From assembly GCF_902141855.1 (NCBI RefSeq), contig NZ_CABFVH010000006.1, positions 124,001 to 188,000 of the forward strand: 64,000 nucleotides of DNA, read 5' to 3'. The translations under genes were made by a program, and so were the position numbers. The notes beneath the pieces are model-generated. The model ran no database searches. It saw only the letters and a list, made by a program, of their open reading frames with translations, and was not told the DNA's origin. The DNA comes from Methylobacterium dankookense. GTDB taxonomy: Bacteria > Pseudomonadota > Alphaproteobacteria > Rhizobiales > Beijerinckiaceae. Of this stretch, positions 18,162 to 26,808 are shown piece by piece; position 1 is the stretch's first letter, and each line of letters opens with the position of its first letter.

Positions 18162-18518
18162 CTAGCCTTCTTCGAGGCCCGCGAACCACGCCGCGTAGCG
18201 GGTGTTGCGGGCGAGGCGGCGGGTCTCGTCCGGCGCGCCGTCGTCCCACCAGACCGGCCCGCGCTCGCCGAGCGCCTCCTTGGCCGCCTGGACCTCCTTC
18301 CGCGCCGCGGCGAGCGCCGTGGCCGCATCCGGCCGTCCGGCCCGCTCCGCCTTCAGGGCCGCCCCGACGGCGCGGCGGGCCGTCATCAGCGCCGAGACCG
18401 CCGCCTCCCGCTGCGCCGCACCGAGATTCGGGTCGGCCCGGCGCCAGAGCCGCCCGCGCACCACGATGTAGCGCCCATCCGGCGTCACCGGCGGCCCGTC
18501 CTGCGTGCGGTCACGCAT
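18162..18518 (-). CDS. Conserved small hypothetical protein
   Basis: A 118-residue protein whose opening (PDGRYIVVRGRLWRRADPNL) resembles a small family found widely in alpha- and betaproteobacteria without known function. The centre is a long helix rich in Ala, Arg and Lys, and the end (RYAAWFAGLEEG) is also conserved in style. No signal peptide or membrane segment. Its stop lies only 2 bp from the stop of the convergent peroxidase gene, leaving no room for a terminator between them. Confidence 0.7.
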   Translation of the reverse strand: MRDRTQDGPPVTPDGRYIVVRGRLWRRADPNLGAAQREAAVSALMTARRAVGAALKAERAGRPDAATALAAARKEVQAAKEALGERGPVWWDDGAPDETRRLARNTRYAAWFAGLEEG

Positions 18519-18604
18519 CCGCGAGCGGAGAATGCCCGAGAGGGAGTGTTAAGCACTGGGGTCCGATAGTGCGCGTCCGAGTCCGCCGCGGCCCGAGAAG
18601 CTTC

Positions 18605-19501
18605 ATGCACATCGTCATCGTCGATTCCAGCCGGGTCGTCCTCAAGATCGTCTCCGGGCTCCTCGAACCGCGCGGGCACGTGGTTCACAGCTTCACAGAT
18701 TCCGCCGAGGCCCTGGCCTTCCTCTCCAACCAGCCCGAGGTGCGGGTGCTGATCACCAGCCTCCAGGTGCGCCCCCTGAGCGGCCTGGAACTGTGCTGGT
18801 CGGCCCGCCTGCTGGCCGAGGAGCGCCGGCCCCTCTACGTCATCACCATGTCCTCGGCCCGCAACGAGCGGAACCTCGCCGAGGCGCTGGATAGCGGCGC
18901 CGACGACTTCATCGACAAGCCGCCGGGCGCCGAGGAGTTGCACGCCCGCCTGCGCGCCGCCGAGCGCCTGACCACGCTGCAGGAGAACCTGATCCGGCTC
19001 GCCGAGACGGATCCCCTGAGCGGCATCTTCAACCGCCGCGCCTTCTTCGCGCAGGCGAGCACCAGCGCCGACCGGGCCGGCAACCACGGCCGCCTCTCGA
19101 TGGTGCTGGCCGATATCGACCACTTCAAGCGGATCAACGACGAGCACGGCCACGATGTCGGCGACCTCGCCATCCAGGCGGTGGCGAAGCTGATCGCCAC
19201 GGAGGGCAAGGCCGGCCGCCTCGGCGGCGAGGAATTCGCGGTGGTCCTGCCCGAGACGGGGCTGGAGGCGGCCGAGGCGGTGGCGCGCCGCCTGTGCCTG
19301 CGCGTGCGCGACCTGCGCATCCGCGGCGCCCGCGGGCCCGTCACCCTCACCTGCAGCTTCGGCGTCAGCACCTGGGTCGAGGGCGACTCGGTCGAGGCGC
19401 TGATGAAGCGCGCCGACATCGCGCTCTACGAGGCCAAGTCCGGCGGCCGCGACCGCGTGGTCTCGGCCGCCACCGACCTGATCCTCGCCCGCGCGGGCTG
19501 A
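18605..19501 (+). CDS. GGDEF diguanylate cyclase with degenerate receiver domain
   Basis: A 298-residue protein: a receiver-like domain (1-125) and a GGDEF domain (about 135-298). The cyclase signature is intact (TDPLSGIFNRRAFF, ADIDHFKRINDEHGHDVGD, GGEEF at 207-211), so it should make c-di-GMP. The residue aligned with the phospho-accepting aspartate is Ser (about S52, ITSLQVRPLSG), although the conserved Lys (about K105, DKPP) and one acidic residue (D7) remain; phosphorylation at the usual place is therefore unlikely. No RxxD inhibitory site is seen five residues before GGEEF. Start at ATG 18605 rather than 18569, as the extra residues are non-conserved. Confidence 0.9.
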   Translation: MHIVIVDSSRVVLKIVSGLLEPRGHVVHSFTDSAEALAFLSNQPEVRVLITSLQVRPLSGLELCWSARLLAEERRPLYVITMSSARNERNLAEALDSGADDFIDKPPGAEELHARLRAAERLTTLQENLIRLAETDPLSGIFNRRAFFAQASTSADRAGNHGRLSMVLADIDHFKRINDEHGHDVGDLAIQAVAKLIATEGKAGRLGGEEFAVVLPETGLEAAEAVARRLCLRVRDLRIRGARGPVTLTCSFGVSTWVEGDSVEALMKRADIALYEAKSGGRDRVVSAATDLILARAG

Positions 19502-19871
19502 GGGCGGCGCTCGGCCGCGCCCTTCGAAACACCTGTCCGATCCGACGCGCATCCCCTCTCCCCACCTGCGGGGGAGGGGATGCGCGTTCGCACCTATCGT
19601 CATGCCCCCGGGACTGCCCGCAGGGATGGTCCCGGCGAAATCCCGTGCCGGCACTTGCATGGTCCGGGCCAAGATCGGCACAGGGATGAAGAAACAAACT
19701 GAATCACTTCGTGCCGTACTGGCACAGGTCCGAGCCGTTCATTCCGGGTCCGCCTTGGCGCGGAGCCTGCATAAACCTTAATCGAGCCCGATCGGGACTG
19801 GAACGAACTTTGGAACCTCATACCCGCAGCCGGTGAAGACGTTTCAAACCGGGAATAGAGGGTGCGGGGTC
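19502..19871. other. Gene-free region before the LuxR-type regulator
   Basis: About 370 bp with no supportable gene. It contains a palindromic repeat (listed) and an unusually AT-richer stretch at 19680-19830. A TTGGCG with TTAATC 17 bp downstream near 19755-19785 is a weak promoter candidate for the regulator. GTGCC/GGCAC repeats near 19715-19730 could be an operator. Confidence 0.4.
19546..19586. repeat. Palindromic intergenic repeat (copy 2)
   Basis: CGCGCATCCCCT(C)TCCCC on the left pairs with GGGGGAGGGGATGCGCG on the right: 17 bp with a single bulged base and a 5-6 nt loop. It lies 45 bp after the diguanylate cyclase stop and belongs to the same CCCCTCTCCCC family as copies near 43.4 and 52.6 kb; it may serve as terminator. 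Confidence 0.75.
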
Positions 19872-20510
19872 ATGAGTGATGCGGTTGGCGTTCTGATCCT
19901 GGATGAGCCACAGGACCTGTGCCCGACCTTCCGCGCGACCCTGGAGCACCTGCCGGCGCTCCAGACGGTGACGGAGGCCGATCTTGCGGCGGGCTGGACG
20001 GGGCCCGCGGTCGCCGTGGTCTTCCTCGACGAGGGCCGCCTCGGCGACGGCCTCGCCCGCATCGTCTCCCTGCGCGACCGCCTGCCGGCCTTGCGCATCC
20101 TTGCGGCCTTCCAGGCGCTGACGAGCCAGGATCTCAAGGCGCTGCTCACGGCCGGCGCAGACGCGGTGATGGCGCGCTCCGCCGCCCCGCGCGAGATCTG
20201 CACCGCGGTGCTGGCGCTGGCGGAGGGCGCTGCCTGCCTCGTGGCGGAGACGGAGGTGCAGCCCGAATCCGGCGAGGCCCTCGGCCTGACCCCGCGCGAG
20301 GCCGAGGTGCTGCGCTTCCTCAGCGCCGGCTTCAGCAACAAGGAGGTGGCCCGCCGCCTCGCCCTGAGCGTCCGCACGGTGGAGACGCACCGGCTCAACC
20401 TGCGCCGCAAGACCCAGACCGGCCGGCTCAAGGATCTCGTCACCCTGGCCCGCCAGCTCGGCCTCGCGCCGGTGGTGGAGGGCGAGCGCGGCCGCAGCTC
20501 GCGCCACTGA
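19872..20510 (+). CDS. LuxR/NarL-type response regulator
   Basis: A 212-residue protein: a divergent receiver-like domain (about 1-120) and a LuxR-type helix-turn-helix (about 140-200). The DNA-binding domain is textbook (LTPREAEVLRFLSAGFSNKE, VARRLALSVRTVETH). In the receiver only one aspartate is well placed (VVFLDEGRLGDG) and the acidic pocket is weak, so its phosphorylation is uncertain. No histidine kinase gene is nearby. ATG 19872 is preferred over an in-frame start at 19833. Confidence 0.85.
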   Translation: MSDAVGVLILDEPQDLCPTFRATLEHLPALQTVTEADLAAGWTGPAVAVVFLDEGRLGDGLARIVSLRDRLPALRILAAFQALTSQDLKALLTAGADAVMARSAAPREICTAVLALAEGAACLVAETEVQPESGEALGLTPREAEVLRFLSAGFSNKEVARRLALSVRTVETHRLNLRRKTQTGRLKDLVTLARQLGLAPVVEGERGRSSRH

Positions 20511-20558
20511 CGGGCGATCGGCACCGGTCCCGCTCCGGCGGGACCGCCGGGGGCACCC

Positions 20559-21752
20559 TCAGGGCGCGGCGTGCAGCGCCGCCTGCGCGGGCCGGCGCGC
20601 GGCGGGCTTCCCGGATCTCCGGCCCTTCGCCTCAGCCGCCTTCTTCGCCGTCCGGCGGGTGGGCTTCGCCGTCACCGCATCCTGTCCCCCCTCCAGCCGC
20701 TTTCGCAGCAGGGTCAGCACCGCCGCCTCCTCGGGCCGGAGCGTCGCGAGCCCGCGCAGCTCGTCGTCCACCGCCTCCTTGATCTGCAGGAGCAGGCTGC
20801 CCTCGAGGTAGCAGTCGAGCACCTGCGGGTGGATGTAGCACTTGCGGCAGATGGTCGGCGTGTTGCCGAGCCGGGCCGCCACGCCCTCGATCGCGGCACG
20901 CACGTTGGTCTTGGCCTTGGCCTGGCTGTCGAAGGCCTCGAATTCCTGCAGCGCCAGGGCGGCGAGCACCGTGCCGGCCCAGGTGCGGAAATCCTTGGCC
21001 GTGAAATCCTCGCCCGCGATCTCGCGCAGATACGCGTTCACGTCCGACGAGGTCACGTCGCGCCGCTCGCCGGCCTCGTCGAGATACTGGAACAGCTCCT
21101 GGCCCGGCAGGTCCTGGCAGGCCTTCACGATCCGCGCGACGCGCCGGTCCTTCAGCGAGATGTCCCAGGTCTTGCCGCTCTTGCCCTTGAAGCGGAACGT
21201 CATCGCCGCGCCCTCGACCGTGACGTGCGGGTCGCGCAGGGTGGTGAGGCCGTAGCTCTTGTTGGTGCGGGCGTAGTCGTCGTTGCCGACGCGGATCAGC
21301 GTGGTCTCCAGAAGGTGCACCACGGTGGCGAGCACCTTCTCCCGCTTCAGGCCGCGCAGCGCCATGTCGGCATCGACCCGCGCGCGGATGCCGGGCAGCG
21401 CGTCGGCGAAGGCCATGATCCGGCTGAACTTGGTCGATTCCCGCGCCTCGCGGAAATCGGGGTGGTAGCGGTACTGCTTGCGCCCCTTGGCGTCGCGGCC
21501 GGTGGCCTGGATGTGGCCGTTCTTCCTCGGGCAGATCCAGACATCGGTATAGGCGGGCGGGATCGCGAGCTTGCGGATGCGCGCGAGCGTGCCCGCGTCG
21601 CGCACCGGCTCGCCCTTCGCGTCGAGGTAGCGGAAACCCTTGCCGCTCTTCCGGCGGGTCAGGCCGGGGCGGCCGTCATCCATGTAGACGAGCCCGGCCT
21701 CGGCCGCGGCCTCGCGCGGATCGACGACGCTGGTCTCGGCCGGCTCGGGCAT
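20559..21752 (-). CDS. DNA topoisomerase IB (poxvirus type)
   Basis: A 397-residue bacterial topoisomerase IB that relaxes supercoils through a 3'-phosphotyrosyl intermediate. Visible: an N-terminal domain with IPPAYTDVWICP, the GRDAKGRKQYRYHP block, the catalytic domain with RVGNDDYARTNKSYGLTTLR, KDFRTWAGT, and the tyrosine in CRKCYIHPQV (about Y306). A Lys/Arg-rich tail of about 40 residues follows. ATG 21752 has AGGAGA 9 bases upstream; an in-frame GTG at 21761 abuts that site and is less likely. This gene class is scattered among bacteria and was probably spread by transfer, though codon use here looks native. Confidence 0.92.
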   Translation of the reverse strand: MPEPAETSVVDPREAAAEAGLVYMDDGRPGLTRRKSGKGFRYLDAKGEPVRDAGTLARIRKLAIPPAYTDVWICPRKNGHIQATGRDAKGRKQYRYHPDFREARESTKFSRIMAFADALPGIRARVDADMALRGLKREKVLATVVHLLETTLIRVGNDDYARTNKSYGLTTLRDPHVTVEGAAMTFRFKGKSGKTWDISLKDRRVARIVKACQDLPGQELFQYLDEAGERRDVTSSDVNAYLREIAGEDFTAKDFRTWAGTVLAALALQEFEAFDSQAKAKTNVRAAIEGVAARLGNTPTICRKCYIHPQVLDCYLEGSLLLQIKEAVDDELRGLATLRPEEAAVLTLLRKRLEGGQDAVTAKPTRRTAKKAAEAKGRRSGKPAARRPAQAALHAAP

Positions 21753-21881
21753 GGCACGCACTCTCCTCGTCCGCTCTCCGCGTCACCGGCGGACAACCGC
21801 GGGGCGCGCATCCGCGTTCCGGGCGGTCCGATCCGCCGCAGGGCCCGCGCGTGGCGGAGCCGCCCGTGCTACAGCCGCCGC

Positions 21882-23042
21882 ATGGACGCCCCGCTGCCCG
21901 CACAGATGGCCGAACCGATGGCCCGCCTCGTCTACGTGGTGACCGAGGACTGGTTCTTCGCCTCGCATTTCCTGCCCTTCGCCCGCGCGGCGGTGGCGAT
22001 GGGGCTGTCGGTCACGGTGGTCACCCGGGTGCGCGACCACCGCGCCGCGATCGAGGCGACGGGCGCGCGCGTGGTGCCGCTGGAGGCCGAGCGCTCCAGC
22101 CTCAACCCGATGGCGGCGGGCTACGCGGCGGGCCAGCTCGCGGCGATCCTGAAGGCGCTCAAGGCCGACATCGTCCACTGCATCGCGCTGCGCGGCATCC
22201 TCGTCGGCGGCACCGCGGCCACGATGGCGGGCGTGCCGGCCCGGGTCTACGCGCTGACCGGCCTCGGCCTGATCGGCGCCCGCCAGGACGCGGCCGGCCG
22301 CATGGCGCGCACGGCCCTGCGCCACCTGATCCGTGGGGCGCTGGCCTCGCGCCGGACGCGCTTCCTCCTGGAGAACCCGGATGATGCCCGGGCGCTCGGG
22401 CTCGACCCCGCCGACACCGCGGTGACGATCGTCGGCGGCGCGGGCGTCGACCCGGAGGCGTTCCGGCCCGCGCCCCTGCCGCCGCTGCCGCCGCTCCGCG
22501 TCGCCCTCGTCGCGCGCATGCTCTGGTCGAAGGGCGTCGACGTGGCGGTGGAGGCCGTGCGCCTCGCCCGCGCCCGCGGCGTGCCGGTGGAGCTCTCGCT
22601 CTACGGCGCGCCCGACCCCTCGAACCGCCGGGCGATCCCCGAGGAGACCCTGCGCGGCTGGTCCCGCGACGGCGTCGCCTGGCACGGGCCGACGCGGGAC
22701 GTGGCCCAGGTCTACGGCGCGCACCACGTCGCCTGCCTGCCCTCGCGTGGCGGCGAGGGGCTGCCGCGCACGCTGCTCGAAGGGGCGGCCTGTGGCCGGG
22801 CCCTCCTCACCACCGACGTGCCGGGCTGCCGGACCCTGGTGCGCGACGGCGTCGAGGGGCTGGTCGTGCCCCCCGACGATGCGGAGGCGCTCGCCCGGGC
22901 GCTGGCCCGGCTCGCCGCCGATCCCGCCCTCGTCGCCGGCCTGGGGGAGGGCGCCCGCGCGCGGATCCTCGCGGGGGGCTTCACCGAGGCGGCGGTGGCC
23001 GAGGCGGTGTGCAACCTCTACCGCGAACTCATGCCGGCATGA
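21882..23042 (+). CDS. Family 4 glycosyltransferase
   Basis: A 386-residue GT-B fold enzyme. The C-terminal nucleotide-sugar domain is clear (VALVARMLWSKGVDVAVEAV, and SRGGEGLPRTLLEGAACGRA with the ExxxxxE-type region near the end). The N-terminal acceptor domain begins VYVVTEDWFFASHFLPFARA, as in polysaccharide glycosyltransferases of this family. Acceptor and sugar are unknown; involvement in surface polysaccharide is the usual role. Its stop overlaps the start of the next gene (ATGA), so the two are coupled even though their functions look unrelated. Confidence 0.88.
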   Translation: MDAPLPAQMAEPMARLVYVVTEDWFFASHFLPFARAAVAMGLSVTVVTRVRDHRAAIEATGARVVPLEAERSSLNPMAAGYAAGQLAAILKALKADIVHCIALRGILVGGTAATMAGVPARVYALTGLGLIGARQDAAGRMARTALRHLIRGALASRRTRFLLENPDDARALGLDPADTAVTIVGGAGVDPEAFRPAPLPPLPPLRVALVARMLWSKGVDVAVEAVRLARARGVPVELSLYGAPDPSNRRAIPEETLRGWSRDGVAWHGPTRDVAQVYGAHHVACLPSRGGEGLPRTLLEGAACGRALLTTDVPGCRTLVRDGVEGLVVPPDDAEALARALARLAADPALVAGLGEGARARILAGGFTEAAVAEAVCNLYRELMPA

Positions 23043-23758
23043 TCCGGATCACGCCCGAGACCGCGGAGGCGTTCATCCGCACCAATACCCGGCTGCTGCC
23101 GGTGCCGCACGCGCCCGAGATCGTCCTGCACGTCGCCGACGAGGCGACCGAGCTGTGGCAGCGCACCGAGGAGGAGCTGGAGGCGATCGGCCTGCCGCCG
23201 CCCTTCTGGGCCTTCGCCTGGGCCGGGGGGCAGGCGCTCGCCCGCTACCTCCTCGACAATCCGGGCCTCTGCGCGGGGGCGCGGGTGCTCGACTTCGCCT
23301 CCGGCTCGGGGCTCGCCGCCATCGCCGCCGCCAAGGCCGGCGCGGTCGACGTGGTGGCGAGCGACCTCGACCCCTTCGCGATCCCCGCGATCCGCCTCAA
23401 CGCCGCCGCCAACGGCGTCGCCGACCGCATCCGCCCGGCGCAGGAGGACCTGATCGGCCGGGACGTCGCGGCCGACCTCGTGCTCGCCGCCGACATCTTC
23501 TACGAGCGCGACCTCGGCGCCCGGGTCGGGGACTGGCTCGGCCGCCTGCAGGCGCGGGGCACCACGGTCCTCGTCGGCGATCCGGGCCGCACCTACCTGC
23601 CCCGGGACCGTCTGACGCAGGTCGCGAGCTACCGCGTGCCGGTGACCCGCTCCCTGGAGGATGCCGAGATCAAGGCGAGCCACGTCTGGCGCTTCCGCGA
23701 TCCCGAGGTGCCCGCCCCGGACCCGCGCGCGGTCTCAGCCAGCCCGCGCGGCGCTTGA
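23039..23758 (+). CDS. ETFB-type protein lysine methyltransferase
   Basis: A 239-residue class I methyltransferase of the METTL20/ETFB-lysine methyltransferase group. The SAM site is readable (VLDFASGSGLAAIAAAKAGA, then ASDLDPFA), and PPFWAFAWAGGQALARYLLD is characteristic of the family, as is the AADIFYERDL block. Relatives in mitochondria and Agrobacterium methylate the beta subunit of electron transfer flavoprotein and dampen its electron transfer. The last residues (SPRGA) and the stop codon fall inside a dispersed repeat, so the C-terminus has probably been remodelled by the repeat. Confidence 0.85.
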   Translation: MIRITPETAEAFIRTNTRLLPVPHAPEIVLHVADEATELWQRTEEELEAIGLPPPFWAFAWAGGQALARYLLDNPGLCAGARVLDFASGSGLAAIAAAKAGAVDVVASDLDPFAIPAIRLNAAANGVADRIRPAQEDLIGRDVAADLVLAADIFYERDLGARVGDWLGRLQARGTTVLVGDPGRTYLPRDRLTQVASYRVPVTRSLEDAEIKASHVWRFRDPEVPAPDPRAVSASPRGA

Positions 23759-23810
23759 GCGAAGGCGACAACCGCCATTCCGAAGGGATCACCCGGATGT
23801 CGTATGAGCC
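23742..23810. repeat. Dispersed repeat, copy A
   Basis: 69 bp, about three-quarters identical to the copy at 31698-31767; shared blocks include GCCCGCGCGGCGC, GAGCGAAG and CCGAAGGGAT. It supplies the methyltransferase stop codon at its left end. A 6-bp hairpin CACCCG / CGGGTG (23818-23834) follows immediately. Confidence 0.7.
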
Positions 23811-23896
23811 CTCTCGACACCCGGACTTCGGGTGGGCCAAGCCTTGCGGGGCCGGGGCTGGAACCCCACACCGGACCAGACCGGAGATCGAACCAG

Positions 23897-24457
23897 GTGT
23901 CCCTGCCCCGTATCGTCGCCTTCTCGGCCAGCGCCGGCCGGCCCTCGCGCACCCGCGCCCTGGTGGAGGCGGTGGCGGAGGAGCTCGGCCGCCTGCGCCG
24001 GGTGGAGCTGTCGGTCTACGACCTGCTCGATGCCGGGCCGGATCTCTGCGTCGCCGCCCGCGAGGACCTGCCGCCCGCCGCGCGCGCCCTCATCGAGGCG
24101 ATCGAGGGCGCGGACGGGCTGATCGTCGGCACGCCGGTCTACCAGGGCTCCTATGCCGGCCTGTTCAAGCACGTCTTCGACTTCGTGCAGCCGGAGGCGA
24201 TGCTCGCCAAGCCCGTCGCGCTCACCGCCACCGGCGGGGGTCTGCGCCATGCGCTGGTGGTGGAGCACGCGCTGCGCCCGCTCTTCGGCTTCTTCGCCGC
24301 CCATGTGGCGCCGACGGCGGTCTATGCCTGCAGCGCCGAGATGGACGGCCTCGTCATCGCCGATGCGGGCGTGGCCGCCCGGGTGCGCGCGGCGGCGGCG
24401 GAGCTGTCCGACCTCGTCGGGATCGGCCAGGCAGGAGAGGGCGTCGGCCTCAGGTGA
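23897..24457 (+). CDS. NADPH-dependent FMN reductase (SsuE/MsuE type)
   Basis: A 186-residue flavodoxin-fold reductase. The FMN phosphate loop is visible (SASAGRPSRTRALVEAV), as is GTPVYQGSYAGLFKHVFDFV typical of SsuE/MsuE relatives. Such enzymes supply reduced FMN to two-component monooxygenases used in sulfonate assimilation, but no monooxygenase gene is nearby, so the partner is unknown. GTG start at 23897 with GGAGA about 9 bases upstream; an open frame from 23804 runs through repeat sequence and is not coding. Confidence 0.85.
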   Translation: MSLPRIVAFSASAGRPSRTRALVEAVAEELGRLRRVELSVYDLLDAGPDLCVAAREDLPPAARALIEAIEGADGLIVGTPVYQGSYAGLFKHVFDFVQPEAMLAKPVALTATGGGLRHALVVEHALRPLFGFFAAHVAPTAVYACSAEMDGLVIADAGVAARVRAAAAELSDLVGIGQAGEGVGLR

Positions 24458-24469
24458 CGGGCCTCCGCC

Positions 24470-24925
24470 TCAGCGGCGTGGCACGCGCACCGCGATGATG
24501 CGGGCGCCGGTCGATTCCATCGCCGGCATGTCCATCCGGGCCCAGCGGCCGCTCTCGCCGCGGGACAGGATGCGCGCCCCGCCCCGGCGCCGCGGCGGCG
24601 GGCTCGGCGTGTCGATCACGGTCAGCGTCGGCTGGCCGACCGGCGCGCGGGTGATGCCCGCCACCGTGGGGATGCCGTAGGTGCCGTAGCTCCAGGCGGG
24701 CGGGACGATCTCGCTCGGGCGCGGGAAGCGGGTGAGCGGCGCGCCGATATAGGCCCCGCGCACCGCCTCGTCGGCGAAGCCGTAGCCGCCGGAGCCATAG
24801 GCGTAGCTCGGCGCGTAGACCGTGCCGTAGGACTGGACGCGGCCGTACTCGCCGGCCGCCGCCTGGCCGAGGCCGGCGCCGAGCGCGAGGACGGCCAGGG
24901 CGGGCCGCAGGATCTGCGCGAACAT
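24470..24925 (-). CDS. Exported Tyr/Gly-rich hypothetical protein
   Basis: A 151-residue protein with an N-terminal signal peptide (MFAQILRPALAVLALGAGLG, then QAAAGE). The mature part is rich in Tyr, Gly and Pro (YAYGSGGYGFADEAVRGAYI) and ends basic, with RRRGGAR and IIAVRVPRR. I recognise no family. The start at 24925 is fixed by AGGAAGG just upstream; the longer frame to 25066 lacks a ribosome site. Probably periplasmic or secreted. Confidence 0.65.
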   Translation of the reverse strand: MFAQILRPALAVLALGAGLGQAAAGEYGRVQSYGTVYAPSYAYGSGGYGFADEAVRGAYIGAPLTRFPRPSEIVPPAWSYGTYGIPTVAGITRAPVGQPTLTVIDTPSPPPRRRGGARILSRGESGRWARMDMPAMESTGARIIAVRVPRR

Positions 24926-25067
24926 CGGTCCTTCCTCCGGATTCTTCAAAAGGATCTCGCCGGGAACCGGCCCGGCCACGATGTCGTTCCGCGCGAGGCC
25001 GCCCCGCCAGCCGCGCAGACTGCGTAAGCGGCCCGCCGCCGGACGGTCACGCGGACCCGTGCACATG

Positions 25068-25092
25068 AAAAAGCCCCGGACGGGCCGGGGCT
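25068..25092 (-). terminator. Intrinsic terminator of the small exported protein gene
   Basis: On the minus strand an 8-bp stem AGCCCCGG / CCGGGGCT with a 5-nt loop is followed by a run of T's (TTTTTCATG). It ends transcription of the gene at 25115-25351. Its stem resembles the tsf terminator. Confidence 0.85.
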
Positions 25093-25114
25093 CCTCGCGG
25101 GTCGCGAAACGACC

Positions 25115-25351
25115 TCAGCGGCAGGTGGTGATGCGGCGGACGACCCAGCCCTCGCCCTCGATCCAGAGGCGCTTGCGCGCGCGGCTGCAATTGGCCTCCT
25201 CCTCGGGCTCGGCCGCCACGGGCCGCACGTTCGAGGTCGCCTCGGCCACCTTGGCCACGCCGCGGTCGGAGGCCGGCGCGGCGGAGGCGGCGCCGAGGCC
25301 GGCGGCAAGGAGGGGCGCGGCGAGCGCAGTCGCGGCGAGGATCTTCAGCAT
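25115..25351 (-). CDS. Small exported hypothetical protein
   Basis: A 78-residue precursor: signal peptide [20 protein letters not shown] through ASAAP, then a short mature domain with a pair of cysteines (ANCSRARKR and ITTCR) flanking [11 protein letters not shown]. This small Cys-pair pattern occurs in exported proteins of Methylobacterium-like organisms; the function is unknown. The start at 25351 was chosen for the signal peptide; the frame continues open to 25555. It is followed by a strong terminator. Confidence 0.65.
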   Translation of the reverse strand: MLKILAATALAAPLLAAGLGAASAAPASDRGVAKVAEATSNVRPVAAEPEEEANCSRARKRLWIEGEGWVVRRITTCR

Positions 25352-25539
25352 GGCGATCTGGCCCGTTCGGGGGGAGGCGGCGTAGGGTCCGGCAGGGGCG
25401 TGGGGCGCCGGCCCGCGGCAGTGTCGTGCTCGCCCCATCAATGCACGGCTCGGCCGTTCGGTTGCACCGAATCGCCACACTTGCGCCACAGAAATCGCTC
25501 GGCTGTCCCCAGCCGCTCGGGGCCGCGCGTGCGCGGGCG

Positions 25540-25565
25540 CACACGGCCCGGCCACACGGCCCGGC
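25540..25565. repeat. 13-bp perfect tandem duplication
   Basis: CACACGGCCCGGC occurs twice in direct succession (25540-25552, 25553-25565), just outside the 3' end of the PH-domain gene. Confidence 0.7.
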
Positions 25566-25578
25566 GAGGTCTCCAGCC

Positions 25579-25953
25579 CTACTTCAGCGAGGCCGCGATC
25601 GCCTGCTGGATGCCGAGCACGTTGGCCCCGCGGCCGAGCGTGCGCTCGATCGGGTCGGGCCGGCCCGAGACCCAGATCTTCAGCTCCGAATCGAGGTCGA
25701 AGGTGCCCGCCGTCTCCACCGCGAAGCTCGTGATCGCCCGGTAGGGCACGGTGAGGTAGGAGACCTTGCGGCCGGTCAGTCCCTGGCGGTCCACCAGGAT
25801 CAGGCGGCGGTCGGTGAAGACGAAGAGATCGCGGATCACCTTGAAGGCGACGCGCACCGCCTCGCCCTCCACGAGGAGGCCGGCCATCTGCTCGTCCACC
25901 TCGCGGGGGCCGAGATCGCTGCCGTGGCCGAGCAGGCCGTCGAGGAACCCCAT
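25579..25953 (-). CDS. Bacterial PH-domain protein
   Basis: A 124-residue cytoplasmic protein formed mainly by a bacterial pleckstrin-homology fold: MGFLDGLLG, then alternating strands ([40 protein letters not shown]) and a C-terminal helix ([11 protein letters not shown]). Members of this family occur widely, often as single genes of unknown role. Two ATGs at 25956 and 25953 follow GGAGG; 25953 has the better spacing. It is divergent from pdxJ. Confidence 0.82.
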   Translation of the reverse strand: MGFLDGLLGHGSDLGPREVDEQMAGLLVEGEAVRVAFKVIRDLFVFTDRRLILVDRQGLTGRKVSYLTVPYRAITSFAVETAGTFDLDSELKIWVSGRPDPIERTLGRGANVLGIQQAIAASLK

Positions 25954-26058
25954 CATAGACCTCCAGCGGAAAGCTTGAGGGGATGTGGGACTTGCGGCAG
26001 GCCGCCGCAATCGTCAGGTGAGGGACGATCCTTCGACCCAGGGCCCGCCGGACCGACC

Positions 26059-26808
26059 ATGACCGCCCCGAAGCTGCGCCTCGGCGTCAATATCGACCAC
26101 GTCGCCACCGTGCGGAACGCCCGCGGCGAGGCCTATCCGGACCCGGTGCGCGCTGCGCTCGTCGCGGCGGAGGCGGGCGCCGACGGCATCACCGCGCATC
26201 TGCGCGAGGACCGGCGCCACATCCGCGACGCCGACATGCGGGCGCTCAAGGAGCGGCTCTCCGTGCCCCTCAACTTCGAGATGGCGGCCACCGACGAGAT
26301 GGTCGGCCTCGCGGTGGCGCTGCGCCCCCACGCCGCCTGCTTGGTCCCCGAGAAGCGCGAGGAGCGCACCACGGAGGGCGGGCTCGACATCGTCGGCGGG
26401 CGCGGGCACCTCGCCCCCCGCATCGCCCGCCTCGCCGAGGCCGGCATCCGCGTCTCGCTCTTCGTGGAGCCGGAGCCGGAGGTGATGGAGGCCGCCTCCG
26501 CCCTGAACGCCCCGGTGGTGGAGCTGCATACCGGCAGCTATTGCGAGGCGGTGGTGGCGGGCGACGAGGCCCGCATCGCCCACGAACTCGCCCGCATCAC
26601 CCGCGCCGCCCGGCATGGGGCGGGACTCGGCCTGGAGATCCATGCCGGCCACGGCCTGACGCTCGACAGCGTCGGCCCGGTGGCGGCTTTGCCCGAGATC
26701 CGCGAGCTCAATATCGGCCACGCCCTGATCGCGGAGGCGATCTTCGTGGGCCTGCCCCAGGCGGTGCGCGACATGCGCGCCGCGATGGACCGGGCGCGGG
26801 CGCCATGA
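26059..26808 (+). CDS. pdxJ: Pyridoxine 5'-phosphate synthase
   Basis: A 249-residue TIM-barrel enzyme that joins 1-deoxyxylulose 5-phosphate and aminoacetone phosphate to form pyridoxine phosphate, the last ring-forming step of the DXP-dependent vitamin B6 route. Clear family start ([18 protein letters not shown]), plus [12 protein letters not shown] and the glycine-rich [10 protein letters not shown]. Its co-substrate is the same pentose phosphate used by Dxr, encoded at 53 kb. ATG 26059 has only a weak ribosome site. Its stop overlaps acpS (ATGA). Confidence 0.97.
   Translation: MTAPKLRLGVNIDHVATVRNARGEAYPDPVRAALVAAEAGADGITAHLREDRRHIRDADMRALKERLSVPLNFEMAATDEMVGLAVALRPHAACLVPEKREERTTEGGLDIVGGRGHLAPRIARLAEAGIRVSLFVEPEPEVMEAASALNAPVVELHTGSYCEAVVAGDEARIAHELARITRAARHGAGLGLEIHAGHGLTLDSVGPVAALPEIRELNIGHALIAEAIFVGLPQAVRDMRAAMDRARAP

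Noticed and set aside
19502..19871. Small RNA gene or sigma-54 promoter between the two regulators
   Set aside because: GG/GC spacing for sigma-54 does not fit, and there is no terminator-like hairpin with a T-run in the region apart from the repeat.
20559..21752. Topoisomerase IB as recently acquired DNA
   Set aside because: The gene class is patchy in bacteria, but codon use and GC here match the neighbours, and no mobile element borders it.
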